Of a stretch of DNA of 64,000 nt, positions 16,310 to 22,760 are shown piece after piece. The stretch is from JBBQIY01 sp964553035 (lineage in GTDB: Bacteria > Verrucomicrobiota > Kiritimatiellia > RFP12 > UBA3636). The translations under genes and the position numbers were made by a program. The stretch spans positions 1 to 64,000 of the forward strand of contig CAZKJH010000004.1 of NCBI GenBank assembly GCA_964553035.1. Reading direction: 5' to 3'. The notes beneath the pieces were generated by a model. That model was given only the letters and a program-made list of their open reading frames with translations. It had not been told where the DNA came from and did not search any database. The first letter of the stretch is position 1. The number at the start of each line of letters is the position of its first letter.

Positions 16310-16415
16310 TGTAATACGATGGCCGGGCAGGGCAAGCAAGCGGGCGCACCATCAGCGATGCGAACTGGGCGCAGCGGGCTTGCCTTTCTGCCATAAAGCA
16401 GGCCATCGTATTACA
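16310..16415. repeat. Large cruciform containing a REP tail
   Basis: TGTAATACGATGGCC (16310-16324) is perfectly inverted at 16401-16415. Inside lie GGCAAGC/GCTTGCC arms and the REP tail CACCATCAGCGATGCGAAC, giving a BIME-like structure of about 106 bp. Confidence 0.7.
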
Positions 16416-16452
16416 GCGTGTTCATTGGCCGTGTTTCTCTGCATCGTCCTCA

Positions 16453-16485
16453 GTTCGTATCGCTGATGTGCGCGCTGGAGCGCAC
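16453..16485. repeat. REP element, family 1, inverted copy
   Basis: GTTCGTATCGCTGAT (reverse complement of the REP tail, one change) followed by hairpin GTGCGC/GCGCAC. Opposite orientation to copies 1 and 2, as in paired BIME repeats. Confidence 0.7.
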
Positions 16486-16486
16486 T

Positions 16487-16521
16487 GGGTGCAGGCTATC
16501 GCCCCGCGATAGCCTGCACCC
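16487..16521. terminator. Perfect hairpin spanning the RAYT-1 stop codon
   Basis: GGGTGCAGGCTATCG (16487-16501) and CGATAGCCTGCACCC (16507-16521) with a 5-nt loop. It includes the last codons and stop of RAYT-1. There is no T-run; it may protect the mRNA end or be an element terminus. Confidence 0.55.
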
Positions 16522-17392
16522 AGCCATTGTTGCGCAAGCAGTGCTCGCGCGTAGCCACGGCTTCCACGCTATCGGAGAAGCCGCTCAGCACGAGCGTTTT
16601 GCCGTTGGCCAGCCGCTCCGTAGCCACCGTGCCTCGCGGCTTATACTGCGCCAGCCCCCATGGGTGCAAGTATATAATGCGCGCACGTGGCAGCGCCATC
16701 AGCTCCCGCGCAAGCAGGCGCTCTCCAGGCGAAATAAAGCCGCTGATCACCACTGCGCCCTCCAGCACACGGGTCAGCAAGCCATCCACTTCAGCCTCCA
16801 GTGCCGCGCCTTCAAGCCGGCGCGAAAGTACGACCGGCAGCAGCCACGGGTAATCGAGTAGCGTTTGGTCGCCGAATGCCGTCCACATTGTATCCGTAGG
16901 CAGCCGTCGGTGGGAAATGGCGCACTGCTTACGAAACCACTGCGGGTGATCCCGGCGAAGCTGCCATCGCTTCGGGTTATCGCGAACGTAAGCGAAAAAA
17001 GCGTCGAGCTCATCTTTAGAGAGCGAGATATAATCATGAAAGCCTTTTTCCCACACGTCTAAGCGAGGGTTACCGTGAAGTTTTCGGATCGCCTGTCGGG
17101 CGCGCGCTTTCATCCGGTTTACGAGCGTACCGAGCGCGTACTTCGCCTGGCCTTTACAAACCACGATGCCATGAAAATGGTCGGGCATAATCGTGCAGAA
17201 CTGCGTGGCATACAGGGGATCGTCCTCAGAAAGCTGAGCCCAGGCTTGCTGCAAAGCGCGTCCTTCCGGCTTCAGTAAAATGCGCCCGTTCTCGATAGAA
17301 GCCAACAGGTTGCGCCGGGGCTGCGTTGCAAACGTAATAAAATAAAAACCAGAGCCGCTGTAATCATGGCCGGCAAAACGTCTGTATTTCAT
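16496..17392 (-). CDS. REP-associated tyrosine transposase (RAYT-1) with DprA-like C-terminal extension
   Basis: 298 aa. Residues 1 to about 150 are a Y1/IS200-like HUH nuclease domain: FYFITFAT, the HUH motif MPDHFHG (His72, His74), WEKGFHDYI and YVRDNP with catalytic Tyr135. Canonical single-domain RAYTs end about here. Here a further 150 residues follow, with GDQTLLDYPWLLPVVLSRR, AVVISGFISPGER, ARIIYLHPWGLAQY and LVLSGF...RNNGWVQAIA. That pattern resembles the Rossmann-like DprA/Smf nucleotide-binding fold. REP family 1 flanks the gene on both sides. RAYTs nick REP hairpins as ssDNA in the cytoplasm. RAYT identity is firm; the DprA resemblance is from motif memory. Confidence 0.85.
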   Translation of the reverse strand: MKYRRFAGHDYSGSGFYFITFATQPRRNLLASIENGRILLKPEGRALQQAWAQLSEDDPLYATQFCTIMPDHFHGIVVCKGQAKYALGTLVNRMKARARQAIRKLHGNPRLDVWEKGFHDYISLSKDELDAFFAYVRDNPKRWQLRRDHPQWFRKQCAISHRRLPTDTMWTAFGDQTLLDYPWLLPVVLSRRLEGAALEAEVDGLLTRVLEGAVVISGFISPGERLLARELMALPRARIIYLHPWGLAQYKPRGTVATERLANGKTLVLSGFSDSVEAVATREHCLRNNGWVQAIAGR

Positions 17393-17409
17393 GTGGGTAT
17401 ATTAGCAGT

Positions 17410-17454
17410 GCTTGCGCTTTGGCGCAAGCACCGCGCACCATCAGCGATGCGAAC
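17410..17454. repeat. REP element, family 1 (upstream of RAYT-1)
   Basis: GCTTGCGCTTTGGCGCAAGC again, then CACCATCAGCGATGCGAAC, on the far side of the RAYT-1 gene. Confidence 0.85.
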
Positions 17455-17527
17455 CCGGGACGGTGCCCTACCTTTTTGAACCTTGAACCTTGAACTTTGA
17501 ACTTTACGCGGCATGCCGCGTCCCCCC

Positions 17528-17556
17528 TTGTTTTCACCTCCCGTAGATGATAGAAT
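17528..17556 (+). promoter_or_regulatory. Promoter of the spermidine-synthase-like gene
   Basis: TTGTTT (17528-17533), 17 bp, TAGAAT (17551-17556), ahead of the start at 17608. Confidence 0.45.
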
Positions 17557-17607
17557 TCAAATGCATTAACTATCTGTGTTTTTCTCACAAACTCCAAACT
17601 CCCATTG

Positions 17608-19737
17608 ATGAAAAAAACCGCCATACCCTCACTTCTCCTAAGCGCCTTTCTCCTGTTCTACGTTCAGCCCTTCATTGCGCGCTTGATCCTGCCCTATTTC
17701 GGGAGCAGTGCGTCTGTCTGGACAGTCTGTCTCGCTTTCTTTCAGATTCTCCTCCTCGGCGGGTATCTCTACACGGACAGGATCTCGCGTCTCTCGACTC
17801 GTACTCAAGCGACCTTGCACGGTATTCTGGTCACGGTGGCACTGGTGGCAACGGTGCGCCTGGCCAACATTGACGCATTGAAGGCGATGGCTTCCGAGGC
17901 AGGCGGTTCTTCGCACCCGACGCTTGCGCTTTTGTGGCTCCTGCTTTCGTTGATCGGGCCGGCCTATTTTGCGCTCTCGACAAACGGGCCGCTGATGCAG
18001 GCGTGGATCGGGCTTGAGCAGCCCGATGGCAACCGCGATAGCAAGCGCAGTGTGTACCGTCTTTACGCACTTTCTAATATTGGGTCTTTTGTCGGTCTTT
18101 TCGCGTATCCCCTTATTGTGGAGCCCTTGGCCGGGATTAAGATACAGTCGGTGGGCTTTGTCGTTGCCTTCAGTTTCTACGCACTCGCCACGTTTGCGGC
18201 ATCGGTCTGCCTTCTGCGGCGGTCTGGAGGAAAGCAAGTTGAAGTTGAAATACCGCCCGAGTTCGTTCCACCGCTCGCGAATGAAACGGGCAAAGGCGAA
18301 GCGAGCATGTGGGTTTTCCTTGTGGTTTCGTTTATTTCCACATTTCTGCTCATGGCGGCAACCCAGCATCTCACCATCGACATCCCTCCCATACCGCTTT
18401 TATGGGCTGTATTGCTTGGGCTGTATCTGCTGTCGTTTACCTTAGGGTTTTCGTCCACGGCCATTAAGTGGCTTCCCACGATATCGAACGGGGCGCTGGT
18501 TCTCCTTCCGATAGAAGGCTACATTGCTACAGGAATTGCGGGTAAAAGCGGCATCAGTTCCTTCTGGCAGATCGCCACTTGTGCGCTCCTGCTCCTGCTC
18601 GGGTGTCTGGCACTCAATACCTGGCAGTACAAGCTCAGGCCGCCCCAAAGCAGATTACCACGTTTTTATCTGATGCTGTCGATAGGCGGGGCGGGTGCAG
18701 GCGTGTTTTTCAGTCTTGTTGCGCCGCTCATTTTCAGTGGGACGCCGGAATATCAGATTGCGCTTGTGGCCACGGCCTTGTTACTCGCCTGGCTTCCCGC
18801 GATGCACGGCGGTACGCAAGGGCCTGTGATCGGGAGAATCGTCATTCCACCGGGCATCGTCATTGTTGCGCTCTTGATCGGGGCTTTCGGAGGAAGAACC
18901 GACGAGCCGGTTGTTTGGCGGGCTCGTGATTTCTACGGATCCATTGCCATCCACCGACTGGAAGGGGTAGGTGCTCGAGGGCAGCCGCTTGTCTTCCACA
19001 ATCTCTCACACGGAAACACCTCGCATGGGTCGCAGATGTGGACGGGGGACGGTAAGCCCTCGGATATTCCGCTGTCTTATTTTTCGGATCGTTCCGGCAT
19101 TGGCCGTTATTTGATGGCCACCTCCGGGTTTGGTTTTCCTCCGAAGAAGGTGGGGATCATCGGATTGGGAATCGGCACGCTTGCTTCCTACGGTAAGCAA
19201 GGCGATGCATTCCGGTATTATGAGATAGCGCCGCTTGTTTTAGAGGCTGCCACGAATACAACCTGGTTCACCTTTCTGCGGGATACGCCGTCATCGGTGG
19301 AGCACATTATTGGCGATGCCCGCTTGTCGATGGCCGAGGAGTTAGCCTGCGGCGACAAACAGAACTACGATCTGATTGTCGCTGATGCTTTTTCGAGTGA
19401 TGCCATTCCCTCGCATCTGCTGACGATAGAGGCTTTCCGCCTTTATGCCGAGCATCTGAAGCCTGGCGGTGTTATTTCGGTGAATATAACGAATCGCTAT
19501 ATTGATCTTCTTCCGGTCGTTAAGGCGGCGGCAAAGGAGCTCGGGTGGCATTTCAAGGCGCATGTTTCCCAGGGGCAGGGTATGTTAAACTCTTCAACGT
19601 GGGTATTCCTCTCATCGAAGCCGATTGAGTTTGAGGCAGGGCTATTCGGCAGGTTTGTGCCGCCAGAAGAAATTCGTGGCATTCCCCTTTGGACTGATGA
19701 TTTTTATAGCATCCGGCCACTGATTATGTGGCATTGA
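17608..19737 (+). CDS. Fused membrane / spermidine-synthase-like protein
   Basis: 709 aa from ATG 17608; a TTG three bases earlier is in frame and rejected. The N-terminal 430 or so residues form about 10 to 12 hydrophobic segments, opening SAFLLFYVQPFIARLILPYF, the usual start of MFS-like/spermidine-synthase fusions. The cytoplasmic C-terminal domain (about 450-700) is methyltransferase-fold: KVGIIGLGIGTLASYG, EIAPLV, IIGDAR, DLIVADAFSSDAIPSHLLT, LKPGGVISVNITN. This matches polyamine aminopropyltransferases, but family members of this type are mostly uncharacterised. The gene sits between the two RAYT/REP clusters. Confidence 0.82.
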   Translation: MKKTAIPSLLLSAFLLFYVQPFIARLILPYFGSSASVWTVCLAFFQILLLGGYLYTDRISRLSTRTQATLHGILVTVALVATVRLANIDALKAMASEAGGSSHPTLALLWLLLSLIGPAYFALSTNGPLMQAWIGLEQPDGNRDSKRSVYRLYALSNIGSFVGLFAYPLIVEPLAGIKIQSVGFVVAFSFYALATFAASVCLLRRSGGKQVEVEIPPEFVPPLANETGKGEASMWVFLVVSFISTFLLMAATQHLTIDIPPIPLLWAVLLGLYLLSFTLGFSSTAIKWLPTISNGALVLLPIEGYIATGIAGKSGISSFWQIATCALLLLLGCLALNTWQYKLRPPQSRLPRFYLMLSIGGAGAGVFFSLVAPLIFSGTPEYQIALVATALLLAWLPAMHGGTQGPVIGRIVIPPGIVIVALLIGAFGGRTDEPVVWRARDFYGSIAIHRLEGVGARGQPLVFHNLSHGNTSHGSQMWTGDGKPSDIPLSYFSDRSGIGRYLMATSGFGFPPKKVGIIGLGIGTLASYGKQGDAFRYYEIAPLVLEAATNTTWFTFLRDTPSSVEHIIGDARLSMAEELACGDKQNYDLIVADAFSSDAIPSHLLTIEAFRLYAEHLKPGGVISVNITNRYIDLLPVVKAAAKELGWHFKAHVSQGQGMLNSSTWVFLSSKPIEFEAGLFGRFVPPEEIRGIPLWTDDFYSIRPLIMWH

Positions 19738-19741
19738 GATA

Positions 19742-19795
19742 GTTGCGCGTGAACGCGCAACCTCTACTACGGAAAGGGTGGAGGGGTGGTGGGGG
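19742..19795. repeat. REP element, family 2 (copy 1)
   Basis: Hairpin GTTGCGCGTGAACGCGCAAC, then CTCTACTACGGAAAGGGTGG and a G-rich tail. On the minus strand it reads GTAGTAGAG followed by the hairpin, so a GTAG tetranucleotide stands at the hairpin foot as in described RAYT/REP pairs. Confidence 0.85.
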
Positions 19796-19892
19796 AAAAG
19801 GCAGGAGGGGCGGCGTATAGCGTATGGATGCGTGTGGGGGCGCATGGAAGGGGCACTGTTTTTGTGGTGAGGTTACGCGTTTACGCGTATCC

Positions 19893-20801
19893 TTATCTAT
19901 CCGGGCTGCCCACAGCGATGGCATGGGCCCAGCCATTGTTGCGGAGGCAATTTTCGCGCCGAGCCACCTGCTCCACCTCGTCGGGGAAGCCGCTGATTAC
20001 CAGCGTCTTGCCCGTAGCCAGCCTCTCGATGGCGGTGTGGCCCCGCGGCTTATACTGTGCAAGGCCCCACGGATGCATGTAGATCATGCGTGCGCGAGGC
20101 AGCGTCGCCAGTGCTGCGGCTACAAGCCTTTCACCCGGCGAAATGAAGCCGCCTAAGGGGATGGCACCCTGCTCGATGAGTGCCAGTGTTTCATCGACCT
20201 TGGCTTTGAGCTGGGTGCCTTCGAAGTGACGCGAGATCACAACCGGTAGCAGCCAGGGGTAATCAAGGAGGGTTTGATCGCCAAACGCGGTCCAATTTGT
20301 TTCACGGGGAAGGCGCGGATGCGAAATAGCTGTATGTTTTCTGAACCACTGTGGGTTGTCGTGACGGAGTTGCCAGCGGACCGGGTTTTCGCTGACATAG
20401 TCTGAGAAAGTGTCGAAGGCCTCCTGTGAGAAGGCGATGTAATCATGGTAGCCTTCTTCCCAGACTACCAGATGCGGGTCGTTGTGGAGCTTGCGAATTG
20501 CCTGCCGGGAGCGGCCCTTCATGCGACTGATGAGTTTGCCGAGGTGTAATTGTGAGCCATTGACGCAGACGAGCGTGCCGTGAAAGTGGTCGGGCATGAT
20601 GGCACTTAAGCGCAAGCTGTATTCCGGCGCGTCTCGGGCTACTTCATGCCAGGCATCCAGTACGGCGTTTCCCTCCGGCCTCAGCCGGATGCGCCCGCCA
20701 ACGATTTCGGAAAAGAGGGAACGGCGCGGCTTGGTAGCGAAGGTAATAAAATAGAAACCTGTGCCGCAGTAGTCGTGGTTGAACAGGCGTGCGTAGTTCA
20801 T
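19893..20801 (-). CDS. REP-associated tyrosine transposase (RAYT-2) with DprA-like C-terminal extension
   Basis: 302 aa from ATG 20801; an upstream in-frame start at 20837 lies inside a REP and is rejected. It is collinear with RAYT-1: FYFITFAT, MPDHFHG (His72, His74), WEEGYHDYI and YVSENP with Tyr135. The same C-terminal extension follows: GDQTLLDYPWLLPVVISR, AIPLGGFISPGERL, ARMIYMHPWGLAQYKPRG, LVISGF and RNNGWAHAIA. REP family 2 lies on both sides. Divergence from RAYT-1 together with a separate REP family argues for two independently evolving lineages. Confidence 0.85.
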   Translation of the reverse strand: MNYARLFNHDYCGTGFYFITFATKPRRSLFSEIVGGRIRLRPEGNAVLDAWHEVARDAPEYSLRLSAIMPDHFHGTLVCVNGSQLHLGKLISRMKGRSRQAIRKLHNDPHLVVWEEGYHDYIAFSQEAFDTFSDYVSENPVRWQLRHDNPQWFRKHTAISHPRLPRETNWTAFGDQTLLDYPWLLPVVISRHFEGTQLKAKVDETLALIEQGAIPLGGFISPGERLVAAALATLPRARMIYMHPWGLAQYKPRGHTAIERLATGKTLVISGFPDEVEQVARRENCLRNNGWAHAIAVGSPDR

Positions 20802-20818
20802 GGGGGGATGATAGCAAA

Positions 20819-20875
20819 GTTGCGCGTGAACGCGCAACCTCTACTACGGAAAGGGTGGAGGGGCGGTGGGTGAAG
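20819..20875. repeat. REP element, family 2 (copy 2)
   Basis: Same hairpin and CTCTACTACGG tail as at 19742, just upstream of the RAYT-2 start. Confidence 0.85.
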
Positions 20876-20878
20876 ATA

Positions 20879-21056
20879 GTTGCGCGTGAACGNNNNNNNN
20901 NNNNNNNNNNNNNNNNNNNNNNNNNNNNNNNNNNNNNNNNNNNNNNNNNNNNNNNNNNNNNNNNNNNNNNNNNNNNNNNNNNNNNNNNNNNNGCAACCTC
21001 TACTGCGGAAAGGGTGGAGGGGCGGTGGGGGAAGATAGTTGCGCGTGAACGCGCAA
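20879..21056. repeat. Tandem REP family 2 array interrupted by an assembly gap
   Basis: A REP hairpin begins at 20879 and runs into N at 20893. After the gap a REP resumes at GCAACCTCTACTGCGG (20993), and a further hairpin lies at 21038-21056. The unit is about 60 bp in head-to-tail order. True copy number is unknown. Confidence 0.8.
20893..20992. other. Scaffold gap (100 N)
   Basis: Exactly 100 N, a conventional placeholder for a gap of unknown length. It falls inside the REP array, consistent with repeat collapse. Confidence 0.97.
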
Positions 21057-21065
21057 ATTAAGGGG

Positions 21066-21094
21066 TAGACATCTGCGTGGGCTTGTGTGAAAAT
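21066..21094 (+). promoter_or_regulatory. Shared promoter-like element, copy 1
   Basis: TAGACA (21066-21071), 17 bp, GAAAAT (21089-21094). The surrounding words GGGTAGACAT and TGTGAAAATA are identical, with the same spacing, to those at 22545-22573. It precedes the Gfo/Idh gene at 21162. Confidence 0.6.
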
Positions 21095-21161
21095 AGACCA
21101 ATTATTTTAAAAAATTTTTCTGGTTTAACACGAACAGAGACGGAGTGAAACAAAAAACAGC

Positions 21162-22328
21162 ATGAAAACATTGAATATTGGTTCCATCGGTGTGGGTGGG
21201 CGTGGCATGATTGCTCGTAGCGTTCACAAGCCAGAAGCTGGGGTGAGAGTGGTGATGGGGGCGGATATCGCGCCTGAAAAATTCGAAGCGTTTCGTGAAT
21301 ACGCAGGGCAGGATGTCCGAACGACTTCCGACTATCGTGAATTGCTTGCGGCTCCTGATATTGATGCTGTTTTCGTTACAATGCCTGATTATTGTCATGA
21401 GGAAATAACGATCGCGGCGCTTCGGGCCGGCAAAGCGGTTTACCTCGAAAAACCCATGGCGATCACGATTGAAGGGTGTGATCGCGTTCTCAACGCCGCA
21501 TGGGAGACGGGGTCGAAGCTGTTTCTCGGGCACAACATGCGTTATTTTCCTGTTGTTCTGAAAATGAAGGAGATTATTGACTCGGGGTTGATTGGAGATA
21601 TCCAGGCGGGCTGGTGTCGGCATTTCATTGGATACGGTGGCGATGCTTATTTTCGTGACTGGCATTCGGAGCGCAAGAACACCACCGGGCTTCTCCTTCA
21701 GAAGGGGGCTCATGACATTGACGTGATGCATTGGTTGATGAACGGCTACACGAAGCGTGTGGTGGGGATGGGCATGCTTTCCGTTTATGATCAATGTAAA
21801 CGCCGTCCGCCTGAAGTACCGGGCTGCGCGAAATGGGATACAGCTCAGTGGCCGCCGCTCGAACAGACGGGATTTTCCCCGATTATCGATATTGAGGATC
21901 ATAGCATGATCATGATGCAATTGGACAATGGCAAGCAGGCCAGCTACACGCAATGCCATTACACGCCTGATTCTGAGCGCAATTACACCTTCATCGGTAC
22001 CCGGGGACGGATTGAGAACATAGGCGATCATGGCGATTGTAAGGTTCATGTCTGGACCCGGCGAGGACCGCGAGCGACCCCGGATATCGTTTACCAGCTT
22101 AAGCCTTTAGAAGGCTCGCACGGTGGGGCCGACCCGATTATTATGAAAGAGTTTATTAATTTTGTCAGGACCGGTGCCCCGACGAGTACTTCGCCTGTTG
22201 CGGCTCGCAACGCTGTGGCCGTCGGCGTTCTGGGACATGCGTCGATGCGGACGGGATGTGTGCCGCAGGATATTCCACCGCTATCCGAGAAGCTTCAGGA
22301 CTATTTTGCGAATGGGCAGAAGAAGTAG
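21162..22328 (+). CDS. Gfo/Idh/MocA family oxidoreductase
   Basis: 388-aa NAD(P)-dependent sugar or cyclitol dehydrogenase, cytoplasmic. The N-terminal Rossmann loop is GVGGRG (10-15), EKP is at 96-98, and the C-terminal domain has LLQKGAHDIDVMHWLM, with a conserved active-site-type His. It has no signal peptide. It shares a promoter-like element with the large membrane operon downstream, suggesting co-expression. Substrate unknown. Confidence 0.87.
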   Translation: MKTLNIGSIGVGGRGMIARSVHKPEAGVRVVMGADIAPEKFEAFREYAGQDVRTTSDYRELLAAPDIDAVFVTMPDYCHEEITIAALRAGKAVYLEKPMAITIEGCDRVLNAAWETGSKLFLGHNMRYFPVVLKMKEIIDSGLIGDIQAGWCRHFIGYGGDAYFRDWHSERKNTTGLLLQKGAHDIDVMHWLMNGYTKRVVGMGMLSVYDQCKRRPPEVPGCAKWDTAQWPPLEQTGFSPIIDIEDHSMIMMQLDNGKQASYTQCHYTPDSERNYTFIGTRGRIENIGDHGDCKVHVWTRRGPRATPDIVYQLKPLEGSHGGADPIIMKEFINFVRTGAPTSTSPVAARNAVAVGVLGHASMRTGCVPQDIPPLSEKLQDYFANGQKK

Positions 22329-22344
22329 GAGAAGTCCTTAGGTG

Positions 22345-22445
22345 TTAGGCCCTAGCTTTTAGGCCCTAGGTGTTAGGCCCTAGGTGGTGTTAGGCCCTAG
22401 GTGGTGTTAGGCCCTAGGTGTTAGGCCCTAGCTTTTAGGCCCTAG
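22345..22445. repeat. Seven tandem copies of TTAGGCCCTAG
   Basis: Copies start at 22345, 22359, 22373, 22390, 22407, 22421 and 22435, giving intervals of 14, 14, 17, 17, 14 and 14 bp. The core is close to self-complementary. Degenerate relatives continue to about 22520, just upstream of the promoter-like element at 22545. Confidence 0.85.
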
Positions 22446-22544
22446 CTGTTAGCCAATTCCCTCCGGCTTCTCGTGCGGAGCTCTCTCGCCGAGCTAAGGC
22501 CTAGAGCCTAATACCTAGAACCTTTTCTCCCTCAATTATTAGGG

Positions 22545-22573
22545 TAGACATGATTGTTGTTTTATGTGAAAAT
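22545..22573 (+). promoter_or_regulatory. Shared promoter-like element, copy 2
   Basis: TAGACA (22545-22550), 17 bp, GAAAAT (22568-22573), matching 21066-21094. It is positioned to drive the operon starting at 22635 or 22757. Confidence 0.6.
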
Positions 22574-22634
22574 AATGGGCAAACTTTCGTATCCCTTTTT
22601 TAATTTAACTTAGTTTCTCAGATCAACTTTTCCT

Positions 22635-22760
22635 ATGAATGACACGCGTGCGAACCAGAAGCCGGCACCAAGAATTTTCAAGTCAGGACTGCGCAGAAAA
22701 ACGCCCTCTGAAGTCTTGCGTGATGCCAATGATATGGCTGGGGAGTGCCTTTGCGGATGA
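22635..22760 (+). CDS. Small 41-aa leader ORF
   Basis: MNDTRANQKPAPRIFKSGL begins a 41-residue basic peptide ending ECLCG. Its TGA overlaps the ATG of the next gene (ATGA at 22757-22760), the arrangement used for translational coupling. It has no signal peptide or membrane segment and no strong ribosome site. It may be a leader peptide regulating the operon or a chance frame; the precise overlap favours a role. Confidence 0.4.
   Translation: MNDTRANQKPAPRIFKSGLRRKTPSEVLRDANDMAGECLCG

Noticed and set aside
20802..20837. Upstream start for RAYT-2
   Set aside because: The extra 12 codons lie in a REP hairpin; RAYT-1 aligns from the downstream ATG.
22345..22445. CRISPR array
   Set aside because: Repeats are 11 bp with 3-6 bp between them, far too short for repeat-spacer units, and no cas gene is present.
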